Source of the DNA: an uncultured Lachnospiraceae bacterium
GTDB lineage: Bacteria > Bacillota > Clostridia > Lachnospirales > Lachnospiraceae
Direction of reading: 5' to 3'
DNA length: 58,820 bases
NCBI GenBank assembly: GCA_902789175.1
Contig: CADANF010000028.1
Location: 1-58,820, forward strand
Shown here: piece after piece, positions 23,955-31,793 of the stretch
How positions within the stretch are numbered: position 1 is the first letter of the stretch
Layout: each line of letters begins with the position of its first letter
Made by a program: the position numbers and the translations under genes
Notes under the pieces: generated by a model
Databases searched by the model: none
The model's input: only the letters and a program-made list of their open reading frames with translations
Told to the model about the DNA's origin: nothing

Positions 23955-25646
23955 ATGGATAAGATTAGAATTGATGACCTTAAGATATACGCTTATCATG
24001 GCGTCTTTGATGAAGAGAAAGAGAAGGGGCAGATATTTAAAGTTTCTGCCGAACTTCTTCTTGATCTTTATGAGGCAGAGACAGGTGATGACTTGGATAA
24101 GACGGTAAGTTATGATGAAGTTGCGCATCTTATTTATGATACAGTAACAAAGGAAAAGTGCGATCTTATAGAAGCTGTAGCTGCAAATGCGGCAAATGAG
24201 ATACTTGTTAATTTTAAAAAGGTTAATACTGTCACAGTTAAGGTAAGCAAGCCGGATGCACCTATTAAGCTGGATTTTAAAAATGTATCTGTATCTATCA
24301 CAAAGAAAAGGCATATAGTATATCTTGGCATAGGTTCTAATTTAGGCGATAGAGAGGGAAATCTTAAATTTGCCATTGAGCAGTTGGGTAAAGATGAGCT
24401 TATCAATGTAAGAAAAGTTTCTGGCTTTATAAATACAGAGCCTTATGGCCCGGTGGAACAGCCGGATTTTTTAAATGGGGTTGTGGAGATAGAGACAATA
24501 TACAGCCCTGAAGAGCTGCTCCATGTTGTGAATGATATAGAGAAGGAAGCAAAAAGAGAGAGGCTGGTTCATTGGGGGCCTAGAACTTTAGATATTGATA
24601 TTCTTTTATTTGATGAAAAGATAATAAGAAGTAAAGAGCTTATCATTCCTCATAGAGAAATGCATAAGAGAATGTTCGTATTAGAGCCATTTAAAGAGAT
24701 AGCTCCTGATGCGATCCATCCTGTATATAGAAAGACTATAGAAGATCTATATGATGAGCTTATAAGAAACAGCGAGAATCCAAGGGAAGAACTTCCTTTT
24801 GTTCTTCCTGAGATAGTGGATGATCTCTGGATAAAAGAAAAGAAGATAGTATATGCCGGTGTACCTGGCGCTTATGCAGAAGCGGCTGCCATTAAATACT
24901 TCGGAGAAAATGCGGATATTCATAATGTTAAATCATTTGACAAGGTTGTAAGGGAAGTTTCGGAAGGAATTTCAGATTATGGTGTTATTCCTATTGAAAA
25001 TAGTTCTGCAGGTTTTGTAAGTGGTAATTATGATATCATTAAAAATGGAAATGTTCATATCGTAGATGAGGTTGTTATAGATATTGAGCATGCACTTCTT
25101 GGAGTTCCCGGGGCAGCTATCGATGATATAAAGAAAGTAATATCTCATGATCAGGGACTTATGCAGTGCAAGGATTTTATTGAGGATTATGATCTTAAGA
25201 AGGAAGCTGTAAGTAATACTGCTGTTGCTGCCAAGAAGGTAATGGAGATGCAGGATAAAACTCTTGGAGCCATAGCCAGCGAAAGAGCAGCGGAACTTTA
25301 TGGGCTTACAGTTCTTAAGAAAAAGGTGAATTTCTCAAGAGAAAATGCAACAAAGTTTGTTATCCTTACTCATAAGAATATAGCACTTTCAAAATCCAAC
25401 AGGATCAGCATATGCTTTAATGCGGCACATAGGGTTGGTGCACTTTACAGGATCATGGGTCTTTTTAATGAGAATATGATCAATATGACAAGTATTGAAT
25501 CGAGACCATCCCAACTTAGAAAATGGGAATATACATTTTATGTAAGTTTTGAGGGAAAATTCAGAGATAAGAATGTCATAAAGACTTTAGAAGAGATTTA
25601 TGCAGATTGTGATGAACTTTGTTTCCTTGGAACATTTTCTTCTTGA
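23955..25646 (+). CDS. Three-domain FolB-FolK-prephenate dehydratase fusion
   Basis: 563-residue single open frame with three enzymes in a row. Residues 1-117 are dihydroneopterin aldolase (RIDDLKIYAYHGVFDEEKEKGQ; KVSKPDAP). Residues 119-275 are hydroxymethyl-dihydropterin pyrophosphokinase (YLGIGSNLGDREGNL; GPRTLDIDILLFD; IIPHREMHKRMFVLEP). Residues 297-475 are prephenate dehydratase (VYAGVPGAYAEAAA; GVIPIENSSAGFV; NATKFVIL, with Lys in the usual TRF motif), followed by a phenylalanine-binding ACT domain (483-560, RVGALYRIMGLF, TSIESRPS). FolB-FolK fusions are known; adding prephenate dehydratase is unusual. It joins two consecutive folate steps to a step leading to phenylalanine. No chorismate mutase domain is seen. 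The next operon's promoter overlaps its stop codon. Confidence 0.9.
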   Translation: MDKIRIDDLKIYAYHGVFDEEKEKGQIFKVSAELLLDLYEAETGDDLDKTVSYDEVAHLIYDTVTKEKCDLIEAVAANAANEILVNFKKVNTVTVKVSKPDAPIKLDFKNVSVSITKKRHIVYLGIGSNLGDREGNLKFAIEQLGKDELINVRKVSGFINTEPYGPVEQPDFLNGVVEIETIYSPEELLHVVNDIEKEAKRERLVHWGPRTLDIDILLFDEKIIRSKELIIPHREMHKRMFVLEPFKEIAPDAIHPVYRKTIEDLYDELIRNSENPREELPFVLPEIVDDLWIKEKKIVYAGVPGAYAEAAAIKYFGENADIHNVKSFDKVVREVSEGISDYGVIPIENSSAGFVSGNYDIIKNGNVHIVDEVVIDIEHALLGVPGAAIDDIKKVISHDQGLMQCKDFIEDYDLKKEAVSNTAVAAKKVMEMQDKTLGAIASERAAELYGLTVLKKKVNFSRENATKFVILTHKNIALSKSNRISICFNAAHRVGALYRIMGLFNENMINMTSIESRPSQLRKWEYTFYVSFEGKFRDKNVIKTLEEIYADCDELCFLGTFSS

Positions 25647-25671
25647 CAGGATATGATTTACATGGTATCCT
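25643..25671 (+). promoter_or_regulatory. Sigma-A promoter of the infC-rpmI-rplT operon
   Basis: TTGACA (25643-25648) and TATCCT (25666-25671) are 17 bases apart. The -35 box contains the stop codon of the preceding fusion gene. A leader of about 165 bases follows before infC. Confidence 0.8.
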
Positions 25672-25677
25672 ATTCTG

Positions 25678-25841
25678 CGTGTAAAAAGAAAGAAGAGTAT
25701 CCACTCTCACCTTGAGAGCTCTTAAATGCAGCTCCGGGTATGATAAAGATTTAATAAGGGCTTATTGCTTATGCCCTTTGTAACTTTTTATTGTAAGTGG
25801 ATATCCTAGGGTTTCCACTTATTTTTTTGGAGGTAAGAACA
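25678..25841 (+). promoter_or_regulatory. L20-type leader RNA upstream of infC
   Basis: The untranslated region contains ACTCTC/GAGAG and AAGGGC/GCCCTT hairpins, then a terminator hairpin immediately before the infC ribosome site. Firmicutes infC-rpmI-rplT operons are controlled by such a leader, where ribosomal protein L20 binds and promotes termination. The match rests on position, stems and operon; I cannot run a covariance model. Confidence 0.7.
25794..25828 (+). terminator. Attenuator hairpin in the infC leader
   Basis: TAAGTGGA (25794-25801) pairs exactly with TCCACTTA (25814-25821), followed by seven T. It sits just before the GGAGG of infC, so it can switch the operon off. Confidence 0.85.
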
Positions 25842-26345
25842 ATAGACTACTTAATTAACGAACAGATCAGAGACAAAGAGGTCCGCGTAATCGGAGCAGA
25901 AGGCAATCAGCTCGGTGTAATGACTGCTAAGGAAGCTCAGCATCTTGCGGATGAGGCAGGGCTTGATCTGGTTAGGGTATCACCTAATGCACAACCACCT
26001 GTATGCAGAATTATTGATTACAGTAAATTCCGCTATGAGCAGACTCGTAAGGAAAAAGCAGCAAAAAAGAAACAGAATATTGTAGAGATCAAGGAAGTGA
26101 GACTTTCACCTAATATAGAGGAAAATGATCTTAATACCAAGATTTCGCAGGCACGTAAGTTCCTTACAAAGGGAAATCGCGTTAAAGTTACTCTCCGTTT
26201 CAGAGGAAGAGAGCTTGCATATGTAAATCAGAGCAAGGTAATTCTTGACAGTTTTGCAGAAAAGCTTTCAGACATTTCAGTAGTTGATAAGCCTGCAAAA
26301 TTTGAGGGAAGAAGCATGATCATGTTTCTTGCGGTTAAACGTTAG
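25842..26345 (+). CDS. infC: Translation initiation factor IF-3, apparent AUA start
   Basis: 167-residue IF-3: N-domain ([23 protein letters not shown]), linker ([20 protein letters not shown]) and C-domain ([37 protein letters not shown]). The only start consistent with the ribosome site is ATA 25842: GGAGG at 25829-25833 is 8 bases before it. The next candidate, ATT 25854, is 20 bases away, and the upstream GTG 25797 lies in the terminator stem. IF-3 rejects AUU/AUC/AUA starts, and infC genes use them to limit their own synthesis, so this is probably autoregulatory. Confidence 0.93.
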   Translation: MDYLINEQIRDKEVRVIGAEGNQLGVMTAKEAQHLADEAGLDLVRVSPNAQPPVCRIIDYSKFRYEQTRKEKAAKKKQNIVEIKEVRLSPNIEENDLNTKISQARKFLTKGNRVKVTLRFRGRELAYVNQSKVILDSFAEKLSDISVVDKPAKFEGRSMIMFLAVKR

Positions 26346-26371
26346 TAAGAGCATTTAAGGAGGATAAAAAA

Positions 26372-26569
26372 ATGCCAAAGTTAAAGACAAAGAGAGCAGC
26401 AGCAAAGCGCTTCACAAAGACAGGTACAGGAAAGTTAAAGAGAAATAAGGCTTATAAGCGTCACATCCTTACAAAGAAGTCAACAAAGAGAAAGAGAAAC
26501 TTAAGAAAAGCAGCAATGACAGATAAGACAAACTCAAAGGTAATGAGCAAGATTTTACCTTACATGTAA
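26372..26569 (+). CDS. rpmI: Ribosomal protein L35
   Basis: 65-residue, very basic protein of the large subunit: [43 protein letters not shown]. Length is normal. ATG follows AAGGAGGA. Middle gene of infC-rpmI-rplT, expected to be under the L20-type leader. Confidence 0.97.
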   Translation: MPKLKTKRAAAKRFTKTGTGKLKRNKAYKRHILTKKSTKRKRNLRKAAMTDKTNSKVMSKILPYM

Positions 26570-26603
26570 GATTTGGATAGTAAGGATCAGGAGGATTAAA
26601 TAA

Positions 26604-26960
26604 ATGGCAAGAATTAAAGGTGGCGTTGGTGCCAAGAAGAGACATAACAAAGTTTTAAAAGCAGCTAAGGGATATGTAGGTGCTAGATCAAAACAGTACA
26701 GAGTTGCTAAGCAGTCAGTTATGAGAGCTGAAGCTACAGCTTTCGCTGGAAGACGTGAGAAGAAGAGAGATTTCCGTTCACTCTGGATCGCTCGTATCAA
26801 TGCAGCAGCTAGACAGAATGATATTTCATACAGCGTACTTATGCACGGTCTTAAGGCAGCTAATGTTGATATCAACCGTAAGATGCTTGCTGAGCTTGCA
26901 GTAAATGATGCTGAAGCTTTCGCTAAACTTGTTGAAGTTGCTAAGTCAGCACTTAACTAA
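26604..26960 (+). CDS. rplT: Ribosomal protein L20
   Basis: 118-residue large-subunit protein: [59 protein letters not shown]-like block (here [20 protein letters not shown]), ending with the conserved [10 protein letters not shown]. It assembles early on 23S rRNA and by family habit represses its own operon through the leader. ATG follows CAGGAGGA. Operon ends at the terminator 26986. Confidence 0.97.
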   Translation: MARIKGGVGAKKRHNKVLKAAKGYVGARSKQYRVAKQSVMRAEATAFAGRREKKRDFRSLWIARINAAARQNDISYSVLMHGLKAANVDINRKMLAELAVNDAEAFAKLVEVAKSALN

Positions 26961-26985
26961 TTTTAGATAAGACTTTGAAATTATG

Positions 26986-27012
26986 ACCCAGGTGTTGTGC
27001 ACCTGGGTTTTT
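26986..27012 (+). terminator. Intrinsic terminator after rplT
   Basis: ACCCAGGTG (26986-26994) pairs perfectly with CACCTGGGT (27000-27008) around a 5-base loop, followed by a T-run. Confidence 0.9.
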
Positions 27013-27159
27013 GGGTATGAGATGGTATATCCTTTTGAAATGATTTAAAAAAATTTACGGAAGGTTTAAATTCTGCGGTTGTGTATGACCTGAAAAATCA
27101 CGCAAATACAAGGAAAATACAGGCTTTTAAAAAAAATAAAAAATTTTTTTAAAAAAGTG

Positions 27160-27188
27160 TTGACACTAAGTACACACCGTGATAATAT
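27160..27188 (+). promoter_or_regulatory. Promoter of tRNA-Leu with an A/T-rich upstream element
   Basis: TTGACA (27160-27165) and TAATAT (27183-27188) are 17 bases apart. The 30 bases upstream are nearly pure A and T tracts, like an UP element of a stable-RNA promoter. Confidence 0.75.
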
Positions 27189-27246
27189 AATACCTGCGCT
27201 GAGGGAAACGGCAAACACGAAGAACACAGCGAACACAAGTAAATAT

Positions 27247-27330
27247 GCGGGAATGCTGGAATTGGCAGACAGGCTAGACTAAGGATCTAGTGATGGTTTC
27301 GTCGTGAGGGTTCAAGTCCCTTTTCCCGCA
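27247..27330 (+). tRNA. tRNA-Leu, anticodon AAG
   Basis: 84 bases. Acceptor GCGGGAA (27247-27253) pairs with TTCCCGC (27323-27329), discriminator A at 27330. The anticodon stem CTAGA/TCTAG encloses the loop CTAAGGA, giving anticodon AAG (reads CUU). The long variable arm and the GGTTCAAGTCC T-arm fit a class II leucine tRNA. CCA is not encoded. An A at position 34 is uncommon in bacteria outside tRNA-Arg(ACG). Confidence 0.92.
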
Positions 27331-27377
27331 CTATACTTTGAAAGGGATTGCATCGTTGATGTGATCCCTTTATTTGC

Positions 27378-27565
27378 GTAGGCAACGAGCCAAGGTTTCT
27401 GCATTGTGCTTGCACAAAATGCAGAAACTTTGGCGACTGCCCGACATCGAGCCGCCAGGCGAGAGGAAAATGTAGGCAACGAGCCAAGGTTCCTGCATTG
27501 TGCTTGCACAAAATGCAGAAACTTTGGCGACTGCCCGACATCAAGCCGTCAGGCGAGAGGAAAAA
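27378..27565 (+). repeat. Two tandem 94-bp palindromic repeat units
   Basis: Units at 27378-27471 and 27472-27565 begin GTAGGCAACGAGCCAAGGT and end GGCGAGAGGAAAA, differing at only a few bases. Each contains a long imperfect palindrome: CCAAGGTTTCTGCAT pairs with ATGCAGAAACTTTGG, with GTGC-TT-GCAC at the tip. A 19-base piece of the unit start recurs exactly at 54721. It lies between tRNA-Leu and the O-antigen-ligase-like gene. Apparent ORFs across it on both strands are repeat artefacts. Confidence 0.88.
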
Positions 27566-27574
27566 GGAGCGATC

Positions 27575-29143
27575 ATGAAAAACAAGGAAAATTTTCTTTA
27601 TAAAAAATATGATGACCTGGGTCAGGGGGAATTTGTAGATAATATTGCCGCTGCGACGTTCGCATTGGTTTCATTTGTATTTTCAAATAAGTACTTTGAT
27701 ATTACTGCGACAAGAGCATCAACCTTTTTATATGTTTTTGGCGCGTTTATTATTTTTAAGCTGGTTATTGCTGTAATTGATGTATGTTCCTGCCGGTATT
27801 ATAAAATTGATAAACCATGGCTTTATACCGAACGTTTTTCTATAGAGTGGCCTGATTTTTGGGCACTGCTGTTTTTGATTGCTAATGTGATATCCTGTAT
27901 CCATTGCATAAGTCCGGGACTTGCTTTTTCCGGAGCTATGGGAAGAGGTATGGGAGCAGGATTTATGATCATCCTTTGTCTTGGGGTTATCGTCATTGGA
28001 AGAGTGTGTTGGGTAGGAGATGTAAATTATTATTTCTTTATGGCACTTTCTGCTGTGTCAGTTATAATGGCTATACTTCAGCATTTTAAGTTTGATGTTT
28101 TTTATCTTAGAAAAGATATTGCAAAAGGACAGGGGGAGAAATTTATTTCCTTATTTGGAAATATGAATACCTATGGATCTTTCCTTGCTTTTGCAATCCC
28201 GATCTTCTTTGCTTTATTTATCTTTGCGGTAGCAGATTGGGTAAAGATTTCATCTGGTATAATGCTCTTTCTTATGGCTCTTGGTGTTATTCCTGCAAAG
28301 AGTGATAATGTTTACCTGGGAGCAGGGGTTGCTTTGGTAGTGCTTTTTTATATTTCTATATATTATAGGAAAGTGCTGGAGTTTATGATAAGTGTTACCA
28401 TCTTTACGGTAGGGCTTTACGTAATGGCAGTTATGAGCCGAGCCTTTGGTGGAAGTAAGAAGGCTATCAATGGTATTGCGGGATTTGTTGAAAATCCTAA
28501 GATGATGCTTATCCTTCCGATTACAATGATGGTTATAACTATAGCAGTGCTGATCTTTAAAATTCGTCATAGAGCGCTTTATAAGATGGTTCAGTGTAAG
28601 AAGACTCTCTGGATCATTACGGTCTTAGGGACTTTTTGTGTAGCTCTTGTTATATATATCGGATCAAAGGGAAGCCACACACAGATATTTAGATTTGACG
28701 ATGACTGGGGTACCTATAGAGGCTTCATATGGAAGAGAAGTTGGAGAGCATTCCTTGCAGGAAGCCCATTGGATAAGATCTTTGGATATGGAAATGATAT
28801 GCTGCTTCCGGTTATGAAAGACATGTACTATGATGAGATGATCGCTCTTACTGGAAAAGTATATGACAATGCTCATAACGAAGTGCTTCAGTATCTTGTT
28901 ACTTTAGGGATTTTTGGAGCTGTGTCATATATCGGACTTTGTGTTTCGACATTTATATACATTATAAGGAGACTCGATAAGGATCCTATCCTTATTGCTT
29001 TACTGGTGGGAATTGTTGGTTATTTAGGTGCAGGCCTCGTATATCTTAACCAGCCGATAACAACACCTTATTTATTTGTGATGATCGCATTTGCTATAGG
29101 TTATGTAAGATATAAAGGTTGGAAAAAACATTTTAATTTGTAA
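27575..29143 (+). CDS. O-antigen ligase/polymerase-like membrane protein
   Basis: 522-residue integral membrane protein with about 11-12 hydrophobic spans. The long outer loop carries the Wzy_C/WaaL-type pattern: WGTYRGFIWKRSWRAF, then KIFGYGNDM, then DNAHNEVLQYLVTLGIFGAVSYI. Family members transfer or polymerise lipid-linked glycans at the membrane surface. It stands alone, without other surface-glycan genes nearby, so its donor and acceptor are unknown. ATG 27575 follows AAAGGAG; in-frame ATG/TTG codons further upstream lie in the tandem repeat. Confidence 0.85.
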   Translation: MKNKENFLYKKYDDLGQGEFVDNIAAATFALVSFVFSNKYFDITATRASTFLYVFGAFIIFKLVIAVIDVCSCRYYKIDKPWLYTERFSIEWPDFWALLFLIANVISCIHCISPGLAFSGAMGRGMGAGFMIILCLGVIVIGRVCWVGDVNYYFFMALSAVSVIMAILQHFKFDVFYLRKDIAKGQGEKFISLFGNMNTYGSFLAFAIPIFFALFIFAVADWVKISSGIMLFLMALGVIPAKSDNVYLGAGVALVVLFYISIYYRKVLEFMISVTIFTVGLYVMAVMSRAFGGSKKAINGIAGFVENPKMMLILPITMMVITIAVLIFKIRHRALYKMVQCKKTLWIITVLGTFCVALVIYIGSKGSHTQIFRFDDDWGTYRGFIWKRSWRAFLAGSPLDKIFGYGNDMLLPVMKDMYYDEMIALTGKVYDNAHNEVLQYLVTLGIFGAVSYIGLCVSTFIYIIRRLDKDPILIALLVGIVGYLGAGLVYLNQPITTPYLFVMIAFAIGYVRYKGWKKHFNL

Positions 29144-29223
29144 TTATTTAAAAAATGACTATTAAATTTAAAAGGTCAATGTTATAATGACCACTGAATA
29201 AAAAATATTAAAGGAGAAATAAT

Positions 29224-30450
29224 ATGGGAGTATATGAAGAGTTAGTCGAAAGAGGACTTATAGCTCAGACAACTGATGAAGATGATATCAGAAATTTAAT
29301 TAATTCAGGAAATGCAACATTTTATATAGGCTTCGATCCTACAGCAGATTCTCTTCATGTTGGACATTTTATGGCACTCTGCCTTATGAAGAGACTTCAG
29401 ATGGCAGGTAATAAGCCAATCGCTCTTGTTGGTGGTGGAACTGGTATGATAGGTGATCCATCAGGAAGAACTGATTTAAGATCAATGATGACAATTGAAC
29501 AGATTGACCATAACTGCGAGTGCTTTAAAAAGCAGATGAGCCGCTTTATCGAGTTTGGTGAAGGCGAAGGCAAGGCTATGATGGTTAATAATGCTGACTG
29601 GCTTCGTGACCTTAATTTCCTTGATTTCATGAGAGATATCGGATCATGCTTCTCTGTTAATGATATGCTTCGTGCAAGAGCTTACGTTAACAGAATGGAG
29701 AGAGGACTTACTTTCCTTGAGTTTTCTTACATGCTTATGCAGGGTTATGATTTCTACATGCTCTACAATAGATATGGCTGTAACATGGAATTTGGCGGCG
29801 ATGACCAGTGGTCAAATATGCTTGCCGGTACAGAACTTATCAGAAAGAAGCTTGGTAAGGATGCATATGCCATGACAATAACACTTCTTACAAATTCAGA
29901 AGGTAAGAAGATGGGTAAGACAGCTAAGGGAGCTGTATGGCTTGATGCAGAGAAGACTTCTCCATTTGAATTCTACCAGTACTGGAGAAATGTAAGCGAT
30001 GCCGATGTAATCAAGTTTATTAAACTCCTTACATTTATTCCTCTTGATGAGATAAAGAAGATGGAAGAGTGGAAAGATGAGCAGCTCAACCGTGCAAAAG
30101 AAATTCTTGCATTTGAACTTACAAAGATGGTTCATGGTGAGGAAGAGGCAAAAAAAGCAGAAGCAGGAGCTAAGGCTTTCTTCGGAGCAGGAAATGCTGA
30201 GAATATGCCAGTATTCGAACTTTCAGCTGACCTTTTCACTGATGATAAGATTGACTGCATCTCAGTTCTTACTGCTTCAAATCTTGTTAAAACAAGAAGT
30301 GAAGGAAGAAGAGCTATAGAGCAGGGCGGTGTATCTGTAAATGGTAATAAGATCACAGATGTAAAGGCAGAATTTACAAAGGCGGATTTTGCAGAAGAGT
30401 TCCTTATCCAGAGGGGTAAGAAGAATTTCCGTAAGATTGTTATCAAATAA
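29224..30450 (+). CDS. tyrS: Tyrosyl-tRNA synthetase
   Basis: 408-residue class I synthetase: YIGFDPTADSLHVGHF (HIGH motif as HVGH), GGGTGMIGDPSGRTD, MQGYDFYMLY with GGDDQWSNM (tyrosine recognition), LLTNSEGKKMGKT (KMSKS motif as KMGKT), and a C-terminal S4 RNA-binding domain (KTRSEGRRAIEQGGVSVNGNKI). Ribosome site AAAGGAGA. The 80-base upstream gap has a TATAAT at 29183-29188 but is too short for a T-box leader, so tRNA-sensing attenuation is not expected here. Confidence 0.96.
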   Translation: MGVYEELVERGLIAQTTDEDDIRNLINSGNATFYIGFDPTADSLHVGHFMALCLMKRLQMAGNKPIALVGGGTGMIGDPSGRTDLRSMMTIEQIDHNCECFKKQMSRFIEFGEGEGKAMMVNNADWLRDLNFLDFMRDIGSCFSVNDMLRARAYVNRMERGLTFLEFSYMLMQGYDFYMLYNRYGCNMEFGGDDQWSNMLAGTELIRKKLGKDAYAMTITLLTNSEGKKMGKTAKGAVWLDAEKTSPFEFYQYWRNVSDADVIKFIKLLTFIPLDEIKKMEEWKDEQLNRAKEILAFELTKMVHGEEEAKKAEAGAKAFFGAGNAENMPVFELSADLFTDDKIDCISVLTASNLVKTRSEGRRAIEQGGVSVNGNKITDVKAEFTKADFAEEFLIQRGKKNFRKIVIK

Positions 30451-30502
30451 TAGATATCGTAAGAGCTTTGTAAAAGCAAAGTGAGATGTATCTTTAAAAA
30501 AA

Positions 30503-30532
30503 TGTCCGGTGTGCACTGACCGGGCATTTTTT
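30503..30532 (+). terminator. Intrinsic terminator after tyrS
   Basis: TGTCCGG (30503-30509) pairs with CCGGGCA (30520-30526), followed by six T. Near the 3' end of the minus-strand HTH gene. Confidence 0.8.
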
Positions 30533-30542
30533 ATTTTACTTT

Positions 30543-30803
30543 TTAACGTAATTTTTTCCTGAAGGATAACTGTTCAATCTTGTAGCATTTAGGCATGCAT
30601 TGATCGATATGATCTGTCAGGTTTACGTCGAAAATAATTGAATATGCTTGGATCAATTCTGGAGTGGGATGCTTTCTTCCTCTTTCCAGATTGCTGATTT
30701 CCTGTCTGGAGGTGTGGAGAAGAAGAGCAAGATCCTTCTGCGTGACGTGGTTTTGCAGCCGAAGGCTTCTTAATATGGAACCCCAGAATATTTTTGGGTA
30801 CAT
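30543..30803 (-). CDS. Small XRE-family HTH regulator
   Basis: 86 residues, almost entirely one HTH_3 domain: ILRSLRLQNHVTQKDLALLLHTSRQEISNLERGRKHPTPELIQAYSIIF. No ligand domain follows. It is divergent from thyA, and the gap between them holds a pair of 12-base inverted repeats, a possible binding site. It may control itself and thyA-folA, though no link between such regulators and thymidylate synthase is established. Confidence 0.85.
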   Translation of the reverse strand: MYPKIFWGSILRSLRLQNHVTQKDLALLLHTSRQEISNLERGRKHPTPELIQAYSIIFDVNLTDHIDQCMPKCYKIEQLSFRKKLR

Positions 30804-30840
30804 ATCTGGTTTTCTTGTTCCTTTCTCTTTTATTATTTCG

Positions 30841-30918
30841 TTCGAACGCTATTTATGATATCATATTTATATTCAAAAAAGGGTTTTTGCGTCTATCTTG
30901 CATCAGATAGCGTTCGAA
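30841..30918. promoter_or_regulatory. Paired inverted repeat upstream of thyA
   Basis: TTCGAACGCTAT (30841-30852) and its exact reverse complement ATAGCGTTCGAA (30907-30918) flank 54 bases. The first copy also contains the 10-base palindrome CGTTCGAACG (30839-30848). Placement between the divergent HTH gene and thyA suggests operators, possibly with looping. Confidence 0.6.
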
Positions 30919-30950
30919 AAGATGCTCTTATTTTTAAGGAGGAAGAAATT

Positions 30951-31781
30951 TTGAGTCTTGCTGATAATCTTTTTATCTCAATGTGCCAGGATATAATTGA
31001 AAATGGAGTTAGTACAGAGGGCGAGAAAGTGCGTCCTAAATGGGAAGATGGCACATTTGCATATACCATTAAAAAGTTTGGCGTTGTAAACAGGTATGAT
31101 CTTTCAAAGGAATTTCCTGCTATAACTTTAAGAAAAACATATATAAAATCTGCGGTTGATGAGCTTCTCTGGATCTGGCAGAAAAAGTCTAATAACATTC
31201 ATGATCTTAAGAGTCATGTGTGGGATGAGTGGGCTGATGAAAATGGATCTATTGGAAAAGCTTATGGATATCAGATGGGTAAAAAGCATATTTACAAAGA
31301 GGGAGAATTTGATCAGGTAGACAGAGTTATTTTCGATCTTAAGAATAATCCATATTCAAGAAGGATCATGACCAATATGTATGTACATGAAGATCTTCAC
31401 GAGATGAATCTTTATCCGTGCGCTTACGGTGTTACATTTAATGTAACGGGTGACAGACTTAATGCAATACTTAATCAGCGTTCTCAGGATGTGCTTGCAG
31501 CAAATAACTGGAACGTAGTTCAGTATGCAGCTCTTGTTATGATGATGGCTCAGGTTACAGGATTTAAACCGGGAGAATTAGTGCATGTCATAGCGGATGC
31601 ACATATTTATGACAGACATGTGGATATTATAAAAGAACTTATCCAAAGACCTACTTATCCGGCTCCAAAGGTTACACTTAACCCGGATATTAAGAATTTT
31701 TATCAGTTCACACCTGATGATTTTTTAGTCGAAGATTATGTAACAGGGCCACAGGTTAAGAATATTCCAATCGCAGTTTAA
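30951..31781 (+). CDS. thyA: Thymidylate synthase
   Basis: 276-residue folate-dependent dTMP synthase. Features: LADNLFISMCQDIIENG at the start, the nucleophile in MNLYPCAYGVTF, QRSQDVLAANNWNVVQYAALV, and HVIADAHIYDRHVDII for dUMP binding. TTG 30951 is the likely start: AAGGAGGA lies 7 bases upstream and the protein then begins where relatives do. The longer frame from ATG 30855 would include the inverted-repeat operator and is rejected. Forms an operon with folA, which recycles the dihydrofolate it produces. Confidence 0.93.
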   Translation: MSLADNLFISMCQDIIENGVSTEGEKVRPKWEDGTFAYTIKKFGVVNRYDLSKEFPAITLRKTYIKSAVDELLWIWQKKSNNIHDLKSHVWDEWADENGSIGKAYGYQMGKKHIYKEGEFDQVDRVIFDLKNNPYSRRIMTNMYVHEDLHEMNLYPCAYGVTFNVTGDRLNAILNQRSQDVLAANNWNVVQYAALVMMMAQVTGFKPGELVHVIADAHIYDRHVDIIKELIQRPTYPAPKVTLNPDIKNFYQFTPDDFLVEDYVTGPQVKNIPIAV

Positions 31782-31793
31782 GGAGGATGAGAC

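Noticed and set aside
25797-25841. GTG start giving IF-3 a 15-residue extension
   Set aside because: The GTG is inside the attenuator stem and the extension is not typical of IF-3; GGAGG points to ATA 25842.
27287-27544. Minus-strand ORF across tRNA-Leu and the tandem repeat
   Set aside because: The part reading REKGLEPSRRNHH is the antisense of the tRNA-Leu gene, a well-known annotation artefact, and the rest is the palindromic repeat.
27406-27574. Plus-strand ORFs beginning MLAQNAETLATARH, including an N-terminal extension of the O-antigen-ligase-like gene
   Set aside because: They are translations of the 94-bp repeat units, occur in both copies, and have no ribosome site; the real start at 27575 has AAAGGAG.
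29144-29223. T-box leader for tyrS
   Set aside because: The gap is only 80 bases and shows no specifier-loop or antiterminator-like sequence.
30855-30950. ATG start giving ThyA a 32-residue extension
   Set aside because: The extension covers the inverted repeat and is absent from ThyA relatives; TTG 30951 has AAGGAGGA.
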